DNA of 64,000 nucleotides from Orientallactaga sibirica. Its lineage: Eukaryota; Chordata; Mammalia; Rodentia; Dipodidae. Positions 1 to 12,028 of this stretch are shown here, piece after piece. Both the position numbers and the translations under genes were made by a program. The notes beneath the pieces are model-generated. The model worked only from the letters and a program-made list of their open reading frames with translations. It ran no database searches and was not told the origin of the DNA. The DNA lies in assembly GCA_036365145.1 (NCBI GenBank), contig JAEOAD010000199.1, forward strand, positions 50,004 to 114,003. The letters are read 5' to 3'. The first letter of the stretch is position 1; each line of letters opens with the position of its first letter.

Positions 1-236
1 GTGTGTATACTCTAACAAGATGTACAGCTTAGTAGATTACCTTCATTTCTAACGTAGTTTGTTTAGAAAACAAACACCTTCATTGCTGAACACTGTACTG
101 TGTGAAATAATTTAGGTCTCTTCTCAGAATGAGTTGTTTCTTATGAAGAGTGTTCAGTGCAGCAAGATCAAACTTTTCAAGTTTCTGTAATCTAACAGGA
201 TGAACAACTCGGTAGATTAGCTTCATTTCTAACGTA

Positions 237-255
237 GTTTGTTTAGAAAACAAAC
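237..255. repeat. Conserved 19-bp dyad in each monomer (representative copy)
   Basis: GTTTGTTTAGAAAACAAAC has two perfect 8-base inverted arms around a 3-base centre. A common variant with TTTTGAAAA at the centre extends the arms to 9 bases around a single G. It recurs once per monomer in both classes A and B and is among the best conserved parts of the unit. It could form a small hairpin or bind a dimeric protein; no binding factor can be named from sequence. It serves here as the phase marker for counting monomers. Confidence 0.85.
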
Positions 256-1394
256 ACCTTCATTTCCAAAGATGATACTGTGAAAAATAGGCTAGTTCTG
301 TTCTCGGAATGGGTTGCTTTCTTACAAAGAGTCTTTCGTGCAGCAAGATCAAACGTTGCTAGTTTGTGTAATCTAACAAGATGAAAAACTTGGTAGATTA
401 GCTTCATTTCTAACGTAGTTTGTTTTGAAAACAAACAAATTCATTGCCAAGGAGTGTACTGTGTAAAATAAGCTAGTTCTGTTCTCAGAATGAGTTGCTC
501 TCTTATGAAGAGATTTCAGTGCAGCAAGATAAAACTTTGCTAGTTTGTATAATCTAACAAGATGAGCAACTTGGTAGATTAGCTTCATTTCTAAAGTAGT
601 TTGTTTAGAAAACAAACACCTTCATTGCCAAAGATTGTACTGTGTTAAATAAGCTAGTTCTATTCTTGGAATGAGTTGCTTTCTTACGAAGAGTCTTCTA
701 GTGCAACAAGTTCAAACTTTCCTAGTTTGTGTAATCAAAGAAGGATAAACAACTTCGTAGATTACCTTTTTTTCTAACGTAGTTTGTTTAGAAAATAAAC
801 ACCTTCACTGCCTTAGATTATTCTGTGTCAAATAACTACTTCGGTTCTTGGAATGAATTTTTCTCTTATGAAGAGTATTCAGTGCAGCAAGTTGAACTTT
901 CCTAGTTTGTGTAATCTAAAAAGATGTAGAACCTAGTAGATTCACTTCATTTCTAACGTAGTTTGTTTAGAAAACAAACACATTCATTGCCAAATTCTGT
1001 ACTGTGGGAAATAAGCTAGTGCTATTCTCAGAATGAATTGCTTTTTACCAAGAGTCTTCATTGCAGCAAGATAAAACTTTGCTAGTTTTTGTACTCTAAC
1101 AAGATGTACAACTTAGCAGAAAAGCTTCATTTCTGACATAGTTTGTGTAGAAAACAAACACCTTCATTTTTGAACACTGTAATGTGTGAAATAAGCTTGT
1201 TCTGTTCTCAGAATGTGTTGCTTTCCTATGAATAGTCTTCAGTACAGCAAGATCAAACTGTGCTAGTTTGTGTAATCTTACAAAATGAACGACTTGGTAG
1301 ATTAGCTTCATTTCTAACATAGTTTTCTTAGAAAACAAACACCTTCATTGCAGAAGATTGTACTGTGTGAAATAAGATAGTTCTGTTCTCAGAA

Positions 1395-2150
1395 TGAGTT
1401 GCTTTCTTATGACGAGTCTTCAGTGCAGCAAGTTCAAACTTTCCTAGTTTGTGTAATCAAACAAGATGAACAACTTAGTAGATTAGCTTCATTTCTAACA
1501 TAGTTTGTTTAGAAAACAAACATCTTCATTCCCGAACACTGTACTGTTTAAAATAAGCTGGATTCCTTTTCAGAATGAGTTGCTTAATTAAGAAGAGTCT
1601 TCAGTGTAGCAAGATCAAACTTTCCTTGTTTGTGTACTCTAACAAGATGTACAACTTAGTATATTAGCTTCATTTCTAATGTAGTTTGTTTAAAACACAA
1701 ACACCTTCATTGTCGAACACTGTACTGTGTGAAATAAGTTACTTCTGTTCTCAGAATGAGTTGCTTTCTTACGAAGAGTCGTCAGTACAGCAAGATCAAA
1801 CTTTGCTAGTTTGTGTAATCTAACAAGATTAAAAACTTGGTAGATTAGCTTCATTTCCAATATAGTTTTCTTAGAAAACAAATACCTTCATTGGTGAAGA
1901 GTGTACTGTTGGAAATAAGCTAGTTCTGTTCTCAGAGTGAGTTGCTTTCTTACAACGAGTGTTCAGTGAAGCAAGATCCAACTTTCCTAGTTTGTGTAAT
2001 CTAACAAGATGAAGAACTTGGTAGATTGGCTTCATTTCTAACGTAGTTGGTTTAGAAAAAAAAAAACCTGCATTGCCGAAGATTGTACTGTGTGAACTAA
2101 GCTAGTTCTGTTCTCGGAATGAGTTGCTTTCTTACAAAGAGTCTTCAATG
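1395..2150 (+). repeat. Duplicated satellite segment, copy 1 of 3
   Basis: About four monomers that share private variants with 3565-4320 and 15195-15950. Markers include CATTCCCGAACACTG, ACTGTTTAAAATAAGC, TTGCTTAATTA, GAGTCGTCAGTACAGC and CATTGGTGAAGAGTG. The offset to the second copy is about 2171 bases, which is 12 monomers. The shared variants show segmental duplication by whole numbers of monomers, not independent mutation. Confidence 0.75.
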
Positions 2151-3433
2151 CAGCAAGTTCAAAATTTCCTAGTTTGCGTAATCAAATAAAATGAACAACT
2201 TGGTAGATTAGCTTTATTTCTAACGTAGTTTGTTTAGAAAACAAACACCTTCATTGCCTAAGACTGTACTGAGTGAAATAAGCTACCTTTGTTCTCAGAA
2301 TGAGTTGCTTTCTTACGAAGAGTATTCAGTGCATCAAGATCAAACTTTGCTAGTTTGTCTAATCTAAAAAATGAACAACATGGTAGATTAGCTTCATTTC
2401 TAACGTAGTTTGTTTAGAAAACAAACACCTTCATTGCCAAACACTGTACTGTGTGAAATAAGCTAGTTCTGTTCTTGGAATGACATGCTTTCTCGTGAAG
2501 AGTCTTCAGTTCAGCAAGATCAAACTTTGCTAGTTTGTGTAATCTAACAAGATGAACAACTTGGTAGATTAGCTTCATTTCGAACATAGTTTGTTTAGGA
2601 AACAAAAACCTTCATTTCCAAAGATTGTACTGTGTGAAATAAGCTAGTTCTGTTCTCGGAATGAGTTGCTTTCTCATGAAGAGTATCCAATGCAGCAAGA
2701 TCAAACTTTGCTAGTTTGTGTAATCTAACAAAATGAACAATTTGCTGGATTAGCTTCATTTCTAACGTAGTTTGTTTGGAAAACAAACTACTTCATTGCC
2801 GAAGAGTGTACTGTGTAAAATAAGCTAGTTCTGTTCTCAGAATGAGTTGCTTTCTTGTGAAGAGTTTTCAGTGCAGCAAGATAAAACTTTGCTAGTTTGT
2901 ATAATCTAACAAGATGAACAACTTGGTAGATTAGCTTCATTTCTAACATAGTGTGTTTAGAAAACAAATACCTTCATTGCCAAAGATTGTACTGTGTTAA
3001 ATAAGCTAGTTCTGTTCTTGGAATGAGTTGCTTTCTTATAAAGAGTCTTCTAGTGCAGCAAGTTCAAACTTTCCTAGTTTGTGTAATCAAAAAGGATGAA
3101 CAACTTCGTAGATTAGTGTCATTTCTAACCTAGTTTGTTTAGAAAACAAACACCTTCACTGCCTAAGACTATACTGTGTCAAATAACTACTTCGGTTCTC
3201 GAAATGAGTTGTTCTCTTACGAAGATTCTTTAGTGAACCAATTTCAAACTTCCTAGTTTGTGTAGTCAAATAAGATGAACAACTTGGTAGATTAGCTTTA
3301 TTTCTAATGCAGTTTGTTTAGAAAACAAACACCTTCATTGCCGAACACTGTACTGTGTGAAATAAGCTAGTTCTGTTATCAGAATGAGTTGCTTTCTTAC
3401 GAAGAGTATTCAGTGCATCAAGATCAAACTTTG

Positions 3434-4815
3434 CTAGTTTGTCTAATCTAAAAAGATGAACAACATGGTAGATTAGCTTCATTTCTAACGTAGTTTGTTT
3501 AGAAAACAAACACCTTCATTGCCGAAGACTGTGCTGTGTCAAATAAGGTAGTTCTGTTCTCGGAATGAGTTGCTTTCTTATGAAGAGTCTTCAGTGCAGC
3601 AAGTTCACACTTTCCTAGTTTGTGTAATCTAACAAGATGAACAACTTGGTAGATTGGCTTCATTTCTAACGTAGTTTGTTTAGAAAACAAACATCTTCAT
3701 TCCCGAACACTGTACTGTTTAAAATAAGCTGGTTCCCTTTTCGGATTGAGTTGCTTAATTATGAAGAGTCTTCAGTGTAGCAAGATCAAACTTTACTTGT
3801 TTGTGAACTCTAACAAGATGTACAACTTAGTATATTAGCTTCATTTCTAATGTAGTTTGTTTAGAAACCAAACAAGTTCATTGGTGAAAACTGTACTATA
3901 TGAAATAAGCTAGTTCTGTTCTCAGAATGAGTTGCTTTCTTACGAAGAGTCGTCAGTACAGCACGATCAAACTTTGCTAGTTTATGTAATCTAACAAGGT
4001 GAACAACTTGGTAGATTAGCTTCATTTCCAATATAGTTTTTTTTTAGAAAACATATACCTTCATTGGTGAAGAGTGTACTGTGGGAAATAAGCTAGTTCT
4101 GTTCTCAGAATGAGTTGCTTTCCTACAAAGAGTGTTCAGTGAAGCAAGATCCAATTTTCCTCGTTTGTGTAATTTAACAAGATGAACAACTTGGTAGATT
4201 GGCTTCATTTTTAACGTAGTTTGTTTAGAAAAAAAACACCTTCATTGCCGAAGATTGTACTGTGTGAAATAAGCTAGTTCTATTCTCGGAATGAGTTGCT
4301 TTCTTACGAAGAGTCTTCAGTGCAGCAAGTTCAAACTTTCAAAGTTTGTATAATCAAATAAGATGAACAACTTAGTAAATTAGCTTCATTTCTAACGTAG
4401 TTTGTTTAGAACACAAACGCCTTCATTGCTGAAGACTGTAGTGTGTGAAATAAGCTAGTTCTGTTTTTGGAATGAGTTGCTTTTTTACCAAGAGGCTTCA
4501 CTGCAGCAAGATCAAACTTTGCTAGTTTTTGTACTTTAACAAGATGTCCAACCGAGTAGATTAGCTTCATTTCTAATGTAGTTTGTTTAGAAAAAAAATA
4601 CCTTCATTGTCGAACACTGTACTGTGTGAAATAAGCTAGTTCTGTTCTCAGAATGAGTTGATTTCTTACGAACAGTCTTCAGTACAGCAAATCAAACTTT
4701 GCTAGTTTGTGTAATCTAACAAGATGAACAATTTGGTAGATTAGTCTCATTTCTAACATAGTTTGTTTAGAAAGCAAACACCTTCATTGCCGAACACTGT
4801 ACTGTGTGAAATAAG
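3434..4815 (+). repeat. Satellite segment duplicated at the right edge of the island
   Basis: This stretch is nearly identical to 15064-16440 at a constant offset of about 11630 bases. Shared private variants include CTAATCTAAAAAGATG with AACAACATGG at the start, GTTCACACTTTCC, a monomer with CTTTACTTGTTT, and AGTAGATTAGTCTCATTT near the end. Similarity begins exactly where the island ends at 15063/15064 and fades after about 1.38 kb. Confidence 0.8.
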
Positions 4816-6377
4816 TGAGTTCCGTTCTCGGAATGAGTTGCATAATTATGAAGAGTCTTCAGTGTAGCAAGATCAAACTTTACTTGTTTGTGTAATCTAA
4901 CAAGATGTGCAACTTAGTAGATTAGCTTCACTTCTAATGTAGTTTGTTTTGAAAACAAACACCTTCATTTCCTAAAACTGTACTGTGTCAAATAGCTAGT
5001 TCTGTTCTCAGGAAGAGTTGCTTTCTTAAGAAGAGTCTTCAGTGCAGCAAGATCAAACTTTCCTAGTTTGTGTAATCTAACAAGATGTACAACTTGGTAG
5101 ATTAGCTTCATATCTAATGTAGTTTGTTTAGAAAACAAACACCTTCATTTTTGAAGATTGTACTGTGTGAAATAAGCTAGTTCTGTTCTCGTTATGAGTG
5201 GCTTTCTTATGAAGAGTCTTCAGTGCAGGAAGTTCAAACTTTCCTTGTTTGTGTAATCAAACAAGAAGAACAATTTAGTAGATTAGCTTCATTTCCAACG
5301 TCGTTTGATAAGAAAATAAACACCTTCATTGCCGAAAACTGTACTGTGTCAAAAGAGCTAGTTCTGTTCTCGGAATGAGTTGCTTTCTTAAGAAGAGTCT
5401 CATTGAGCAAGATCAAACTTTCCTAGTTTCTGTAATCTAACAATATGAACAACTGGGTAGATTAGCAACGTTTCTAATGTAGTTTGTTTTCAAAACAAAC
5501 ACCTTCATTGCTGAAGAGTGTACTGTGTAAAATAAGCTAGTTCTGTTCTAGGAATGAGTTGCTTTCTTACGAAGAGTCTTAAGTGCAGCAAGGTCAAACT
5601 TTGTTACTTTGTGTACTCTGACAAGATGTACAACTTAGTAGATTAGTTTGGTTTCTAAAGTAGTTTGTTTAGAAAGCAAACACTGTCATTGCCGAAGACT
5701 GCGCTGTGTCAAATAAGCTACTTCTCTTCTCGGAATGTGTTGGTTTCTTATGAAGAGTCTTCATTGCAGCAATATCAAACTTTGTTAGTTTGTCTAATCA
5801 AACCGGATTAATAACTTCGTAGATTAGCTTCATTTCTAATGTAGTTTCTTTAGAAAACAAACAGCTTCATTGCCGAAGATTGTACTTTGTGAAATAAGCT
5901 AGTTCTGTTCTCGGAATGAGTTGCATTCTTACGAAGAGTCTTCAGTACAGCAAGTTCAAACTTTCCTAGCTTGTGTAATCAAACAAGATGAACAACTTAC
6001 TAGATTAGCTTCATTTCTAACGTAGTTTGTTTAGAAAACAATCACCTTCGTTGCCAAAGATTGAACTGTGTGAAATAAGGTAGTTCTGTTCCCGGAATGA
6101 GTTGCTTTTTTAAGGACAGTCTTCAGTGCAGCAAGTTCAAACTTTCCTTGTTTGTGTAATCAAACAAGATGAACAACTTAGTAGATTACCTTCGTTTCTA
6201 ATGTAGTTTGTTTAGAACACAAACACCTTCATTGCCGAACACCGTACTGTGTGAAAGAAGCTAGTTCTGTTCTCAGAATGAATTTCTTTCTTACGAGGAG
6301 TCTGCAGTGCAGCAAGATCAAACTTTCCTAATTTGTGTAATCTAACAAGATGAACAACTTGGTAGATTAGCTTCATT

Positions 6378-6590
6378 TCTAACGTAGTTTGTTTGGAAAA
6401 GAAACACCTTCATTTGAGAATACTGTACTGTGTAAAATAAGCTAGTTCTGTTCTCGGAATGAGTTGCTTCCTTATGAAGAGTCTTCAGTGAAGCAAGATC
6501 AAAATTTGCTAGTTTGTCTAATCTAACAGGATTAACAACTTGGTAGGTTAGGTTCATTTCTAACGTAGTTTGTTTAGAAAACAAACACCT
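6378..6590 (+). repeat. Duplicated satellite monomer pair (partner near 10171-10370)
   Basis: Shares the unusual dyad variant TTTGGAAAAGAAACACC, the word CATTTGAGAATACTG, and GTGAAGCAAGATCAAAATTT with the monomers just left of the island. The offset is about 3793 bases, close to 21 monomers. The array immediately left of the island is therefore a copy of material about 3.8 kb upstream. Confidence 0.7.
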
Positions 6591-9500
6591 TCATTGCCAA
6601 AGATTGTACTGTGTGAAATAAGCTAGTTCTGTTCTCGGAATGAGTTGCTTTCTTACGAAGACTCTTCAGTGCAGCCAGATCAAACGTTCCTAGTTTTTGT
6701 AATCAAAAAAGATGTAGAGATTAGTAGATTAACTTCCTTTCTAATGTAGCTTATTTAGAAAACAAACACATTCATTGCAGAAGCCTGTCGTCTGTGAAAT
6801 AAGGTAGTTCTGTTCTCATAATGAGTTGCTTTCTTACGAAGAGTCTTCAGTGCTGTAAGATCAAACTTTGCTAGCTTGTGTAATCTAACAAGATGAACAA
6901 CTTGGAAGATTAGCTTCATTTCTAACCTATATGTTTAGAAAACAAACGACTTCATTGCCGAATATTGTACTGTGTGAAATAAGCTAGTTCTGTTCTCGGA
7001 ATGAGTTGCATTTTTACGTACAGTCTTCAAAGTAGCAACTTCAAACTTTCATACTTTGTGTAATCTAACAAGGTGAACAATTTAGTAGATTACCTTCATT
7101 TCTAACGTAGTTTGTTTAGAAAATAAACACCTTCATTGCCAAACATGGTACTGTGTGAAATAAGCTAGTTCTGTTCTCGGAATGAGTTGCTTAACTATGA
7201 AGTGTCTTCAGTGCAGCAAGATCAAACTTTGTTAGTTTGTTTAATCTAACAAGATGACAAACTTGGTAGATAAGCTTCATTTCTAATGTAGGTTGTTTAG
7301 AACACAAACACCTTCATTGCCGAACACTGTAATGTGTGAAATAAGCTAGTTCTGTTTTCGGAATGAGTTGCTTTCTTACGAAGAGTCTTCCATGCAGCAC
7401 GATCAAACTTTGTTAGTTTGTATAATCTAAAAAGATGTAGTATTTAGTAGATTAACTTTATTTCTAACGTAGATTCTTTAGAAAACAAAAATATTCATTG
7501 CAGTAGCCTGTATTGTGTAAAATAAGCTAGTTCTCTTCTCGGAATGAGGTGGTTTCTTACGAAGAGTCTTCAGTGCAGCAAGATCAATCTTTGCTAGTTT
7601 GTGTAATCTAAGAAGATGAAGAATTTGGTAGATTAGCTTCATTTCTAAAGTAGTTTGTTTAGAAAACAAACACCTTCATTACCGAAGATTGTACTGAGTG
7701 AAATGATCTAGTTCTGTTCTCAGAATGAGTTGCTTTCTTAGGAAGAGACTTCCGTGCAGGAAGATCAAACTTTGCTAGTTTGTGTAATCTAACAAGATGA
7801 AAGACTGAGTAGATTAGCTTCGTTTCTGACGTAGTTTGTTTTGAAAACAAACACCTTCATTGACTAAGACTGTACTATGTCAAATAGCTAGTTCTGTTTT
7901 CAGAATGAGTTGCTTTCTTACGAAGAGTCTTAAGTGCAGCAAGATCAAACTTTCCTAGTTTGTGTAATCTAAAAAGATGTAGAACTAGTAGATTAACTTC
8001 ATTTCTAACGTAGTTTGTTTTGAAAACAAACACATTCATTGCTGAAGCCTATGCTGTGGGAAATAAGCTAGTTCTATTCTCAGAATGAGTTGCTTTCTTA
8101 CGAAGAGTCTTCAGTGCAGCAAGATCAAACTTTGCTCGTTTCTGTAATCTAACAAGTTGAACAACTTCGTAGATTATCTTCATGTCTAACGTAGTTTGTT
8201 TAGAAAACAAACACCTTCATTGCCTAAGACTGTACTGTGTCAAATAGCTAGTTCTGCTTTTGGAATCAGTTGCTTTCTTACGAAGAGTCTTCAGTGCAGC
8301 AAGATCAAAATGTCCTAGTTTGTGTAATCAAACAAGATGAACAACTTGGTAGATTAGCTTCACGTCTAATGTAGTTTGTTTACAAAACAAACACCTTCAT
8401 TGCTGAATACTGTACTGTGTGAAGCAAGCTAGTTCTGTTCTTAGAATGAGTTGCTTTATTATGAAGAGTCTTCAGTGAAGCAAGATCAAACTTTGCTAGT
8501 TTGTGTACTGTAACAAGATGTACAACTTAGTAGATTAGCTTCATTTCTGAAGTAGTTTGTTTTGAAAACACCACCTTCATTGTTGAAGACTGTGCTATGT
8601 CAAATAAGCTACTTCTATCCTCGGAATGAGTTGCTTTGTTATGAAGAGTCTTCAGTGCAGCAAGATCAAAATTTCCTGGTTTGTGAAATCTAACAAGATG
8701 AACAACTTGGTAGATTAGCTTCATTTCTAACGCAGTTTGTTTAGAAAACAAACCCCTTCATTTCCGAAGATTGTACATTGTGAAATAATCTGGTTTTATT
8801 TTCAGAATGAGTTGCTCTCTTATGAAGAGTTTTCAATGCAGCACGATCAAACTTTGCTAGTTTGTGTAATATAACAAGATGAACAACTTGGTAGATTAGC
8901 TTCATTTCTATCATAGTTTGTTTTGAAAACAAACACCTTCATTGCCAAAGAGTGTACTGTGTAAAATAAGCTAGTTATGTTTGGAATGAGTTTATTTCTT
9001 ACGAAGAGTCTTCAGTGCAGCAAGATCAAACTTTGCTTGTTTGTGTACTCTAACAAGATGTGCAACTTAGTAGATTACCTTCATTTCTAACGTAGTTTGT
9101 TTAGACAACAAACACCTTCATTGCTGAATACTGTACTGTGTGAAATAAGCTAGTTCTGTTCTCGGAATGAGTTGCTATCTTACGAAGAGTCTTCAGTGCA
9201 GCAAGATCAATCTTTCCTAGTTTGTGTAATCTAACAAGAAGAATAACTTGGTAGATTAGCTTCGTTTCTAACATAGTTTGTTTTGAAAACAAACACCTTC
9301 ATTGCCAAAGAGCGTACTGTGTAAAATAAGCTAGTTCTGTTCTTGAATTTAGTTGCTTTCTTACGAAGAGTCTTAAGTGCAGCAAGATCAAACTTTCCTA
9401 GTTTGTGTAATCAAATAAGATGTACAACTTAGTAGATTAGCTTCATTTCTAACGTAGTTTGTTTAGAACACAAACACCTTCATTTGCTAAGACTGTACTG

Positions 9501-10508
9501 TGTCAAATAGCTAGTTCTGTTCTTGGAATGACTTGCTTTCTTACGAAGAGTCTTCAGTGCAGCAAGATCAAACTTTCCTAGTTGGTGTAATCTAAAAAGA
9601 TGTAGAACTTAGTAGATTAACTTCATTTCTAATGTATTTTGTTTAGAAAACAAACACATTCATTGCCGAAGCATTTCTTTTGGGAAATAAGCTAGTTCTG
9701 TTCTCGGAATGAGTTGCTTTATTACGAAGAGTCTTCAGTGTAGCAAGGTCAAGCTTTCCTAGATTGTGTAATCTAACAAGATTAACAACTTGGTAGATTA
9801 GCTTCATTTCTAACATAGTTTGTTTAGAAAACAAACACCTTCATTGCCGAAGATTGTACTGTGTGAAATAAGCTAGTTCTGTTCTCGGAATGAGTTGCTT
9901 TCTTATGAAGAGTTTTCAATGCAGCAAGATCAATCTTTGCTAGTTTGTGTTCTCTAACAAGATGTACAACTTAGGAGATTAGCTTCATTTCTAATGTAGT
10001 TTGTTTAGAAAACAAACACCTTCATTGCCCAACACTCTACTGTGTGAAATAAGCTTGTTGTGTTCTCATAATGAGCTGCTTTAAAACGAAGAGTCTTCAG
10101 TGCCACAAAATCAAAGTTTCCTAGTTTGTGTAATCTAACAAGATGAAAAACATGGTTGATTAGCTTGATTTCTAACGTAGTTTGTTTGGAAAAGAAACAC
10201 CTTCATTTGAGAATACTGTACTGTGTAAAATAAGCTAGTTCTGTTCTCGGAATGAGTTGCTTCCTTATGAAGAGTCTTCAGTGAAGCAAGATCAAAATTT
10301 GCTAGTTTGTGTAATCTAACAAGATGAACAACTTGGTATGTTAGGTTCATTTCTAACGTAGCTTGTTAGAAAACAAATACATTCATTGACGAAGCCTGTA
10401 CTGTGGGAAAAAAGCTAGTTCTGTTCTTGAAATGAGTTGCTTTATAATGAAGAGTCTTCAGTGTAGCAAGATCAAACTTTCCTTCTTTGTATAATCTAAC
10501 AAGATGTA

Positions 10509-11106
10509 AGGAAAGCCTGTAGGCCTGGTTTTGATTTCCCAGTGATACATGAATTTTGGGTTCCTTGGATACCAGTGTACCAGTAAATTGGGGGTGTTCC
10601 CAGCTCCTTTTCCTGTGAACTTGAAGAATGAAATCCACCGACCTGAGGACAAGGTTCAGAAAGACTTGATTACAGTTTAAAGCTTTAGGAGGATGAAGAG
10701 AAGGGGGCTTAAGCCTAGGGAGGTGAGAGAGCTTTGAGAAGCCCCATGAGGGAGAGGGCAGAGATCTTGCCCAGAGAGGTAAGAAGAGGTTTGAGACACC
10801 CACCTTGATACCCAGGTCTGGATTTTTGTATGGGGAATGGTTTTGTGAGGAGGTGGTACCAGGTCGGCAGGTTGCTATGAACAAAGACCAGCTTTTACAG
10901 CTGGGCCAGTCATCTTAAGTGAGGGTCAGAGTTTCTGTCCTCTAGCAAGAGTGCAAGCTCAATCTAGAGATCTTTCCTGGACGGTGCAACATCTGGGTAT
11001 CTGCAAGCTTAGTGACATTTCCTGCTTTTAGTCAAGGAATAAAACACCATTACTTTTGGGGACCTGTTAACCTGACTAAATAGCCAATTTCTGTCTCCTA
11101 TCACCA
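10509..11106. other. Unique sequence, possibly LTR-like
   Basis: No tandem structure. The stretch begins near TGTAAGGAAAGCC at the satellite border and includes a polyadenylation-type AATAAA at 11038-11043. It ends near TATCACCA just before a SINE fragment. The TG start, CA end and internal AATAAA are loosely compatible with a solo retroviral-type LTR of about 600 bp. I see no matching short target duplication and recognise no family. A minus-strand open frame of 172 codons runs from here into the satellite; it spans the junction and is probably fortuitous. Confidence 0.3.
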
Positions 11107-11250
11107 GTACCCGAGTAAAGCTGTATGCAAAAAGTGGTGTATGTACCTGGAGTTCCTTTGCAGTGGCAGAGGGCCCTGGTGTGCCCATTCTCCCTCTCTC
11201 TTAACCTCTCTTTCTCTCTCTCTCTCTGTCTTCTCTCTTACTCTTTCTCT
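11107..11250 (+). mobile_element. tRNA-derived SINE fragment, 5'-truncated, sense orientation
   Basis: Contains CTGGAGTTCCTTTGCAGTGG and GGGCCCTGGTGTGCCCATTC followed by a TC-rich run. This matches, in the opposite orientation, the 3' half of the more complete SINE at 12294-12519 (its complement reads CCTGGCGTGCCCATTCTC). The tRNA-like head with A and B boxes is missing. The form resembles B2-superfamily SINEs I recall from jerboas. Confidence 0.7.
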
Positions 11251-11300
11251 TGAAGAACAGGAACGGAAGAAGGGCGGGAAGAAGGAAAGAAGGAAGAAAA
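11205..11300. repeat. TC-rich then GAA/GGAA-rich low-complexity tract
   Basis: A run of CTCTCT and TTCTCT ending near 11250 is followed by a purine-rich stretch of GAAGAA, GGAAGAAGG and GGAAAGAAGG. The pyrimidine part is probably the 3' tail of the SINE fragment just upstream. Minus- and plus-strand open frames here are compositional. Confidence 0.75.
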
Positions 11301-11527
11301 ACATTTTTACAAAATAATTTTAACTCTGGTTCCACGTGGTTAATTACTTTTCTATTCTTTAGCTAAGAAGTTTATAAAGCACACATGTATATTTATGGAG
11401 GGAGATGCAAGTGTTTGGTAACTGACAACTCTAGCACATGCATTTGAGTTTTGGTGATAGGTGATGATAGGGTTATCCAAACTTTGAATTTTCTCTTTGC
11501 TCCCGATGCATAAGGAAGTGATGGCAG
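11301..11527. other. Unique intervening sequence
   Basis: Non-repetitive by eye, with no recognisable element. A short pyrimidine stretch (TTTTCTCTTTGCTCCC, about 11490-11504) precedes the candidate exon and could act as a weak polypyrimidine tract. Confidence 0.5.
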
Positions 11528-11734
11528 GCCCTTCCTCCTAACAAGAAGCAACTGTTTAAAGAGAGTGTGAGGAATACTCTATGGAAGTTGTTCCTGGCTC
11601 TCAGTGGTTTTGGACTCCTGTTTGTAATGTTTTATATCATTTACCTGAAAGTGAGTCTTGTCACAGGAAGGAGTAAACTGCTGCTCATGGGGAAAGAGCA
11701 TTGCAGACTTCTGTTGGAGCTGGAGTACGACCTC
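11528..11734 (+). pseudogene. Candidate coding exon or exon relic with one hydrophobic segment
   Basis: I do not recognise the product. An open frame runs through a potential exon bounded by an AG at 11526-11527 and a strong-looking donor, C|GTAAGT, at 11735. The exon is 207 bases, exactly 69 codons, in phase 0 at both ends. The predicted peptide has a basic stretch (N-K-K at residues 5-7), then about 20 hydrophobic residues (roughly 21-40, [20 protein letters not shown]), then K-V-S and further basic residues. This is the pattern of a single membrane anchor. There is no in-frame ATG near the start: the nearest upstream in-frame stop is at 11519, and the ATG at 11521 is out of frame and stops quickly. 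The acceptor is weak, with its pyrimidine tract over 20 bases away. It could be an internal exon, a pseudogene fragment or chance. Confidence 0.25.
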
Positions 11735-11866
11735 GTAAGTCATGACAAGAGTGGGTTTTCATGAGATTGCTTCACGTAATGCACAGAGAGGGAGTTTCTT
11801 AAATATGGAGGATGCATTGCTTTGAACTTTAGTCTTGACAAGAATTGAGATGAAAGCCTCAGACCT

Positions 11867-12028
11867 GGAAAAGGTGTTCCCACTGTGCATCCGCTAACTA
11901 GTGCTATCTGTCCATGTACACACCCCCAGTCACTTTCCTAGGAAAAGGAAAAGGTGTTCCCACTGTGCACCCGCTAACTGGTGCTGTCTGCCCATGTGCA
12001 CACCCCCACTGTCACTTTCCTGGGAAAC
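11867..12028 (+). repeat. 80-bp direct tandem duplication
   Basis: GGAAAAGGTGTTCCCACTGT begins at 11867 and again at 11947. The two units run in parallel through GCTAACTAGTGCTATCTG and GCTAACTGGTGCTGTCTG to CACTTTCCTAGGAAA and CACTTTCCTGGGAAA. Several substitutions separate the copies, so the duplication is not recent. Confidence 0.85.

Larger units (their letters stand above)
1..10508 (+). repeat. 181-bp satellite array, class A (left domain)
   Basis: Head-to-tail array of a 181-bp monomer, about 58 copies, all in one orientation. The spacing is read from the central dyad (for example at 237 and 418), which recurs every 181 bases with only small indels. Class A diagnostic words are ACACC after the dyad, GAGTCTTCAGTG, GCAAGATCAAA and CTAACGTAG. 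Monomers differ from each other by scattered substitutions, so this is not a freshly homogenised array. Minus-strand open frames of about 63 codons recur once per monomer, but they start at TTG and change frame each unit, so I treat them as non-coding. No CENP-B box (TTCGNNNNANNCGGG) was seen. Centromeric or pericentromeric heterochromatin is inferred from the size and nature of the array only. Confidence 0.95.

Noticed and set aside
243..434. Recurrent ~63-codon minus-strand open frames across the satellite, as a possible repeated gene family
   Set aside because: They start at TTG, recur once per 181-bp unit and must change frame each unit since 181 is not a multiple of three. Their similarity is that of the DNA repeat, and they vary freely with stops in many units, especially in class B.
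6040..6070. TTCGTTGCC-type words as possible CENP-B boxes
   Set aside because: They lack the downstream A and CGGG of the TTCGNNNNANNCGGG core; no match to the full core was seen on either strand.
1..10508. CRISPR-like array of regular repeats
   Set aside because: The whole 181-bp unit is repeated with no unique spacers, and the context is mammalian with SINEs.
10366..10884. 172-codon minus-strand frame at the left edge of the island
   Set aside because: It crosses the island-satellite junction, ending in ordinary satellite translation; no domain recognised.
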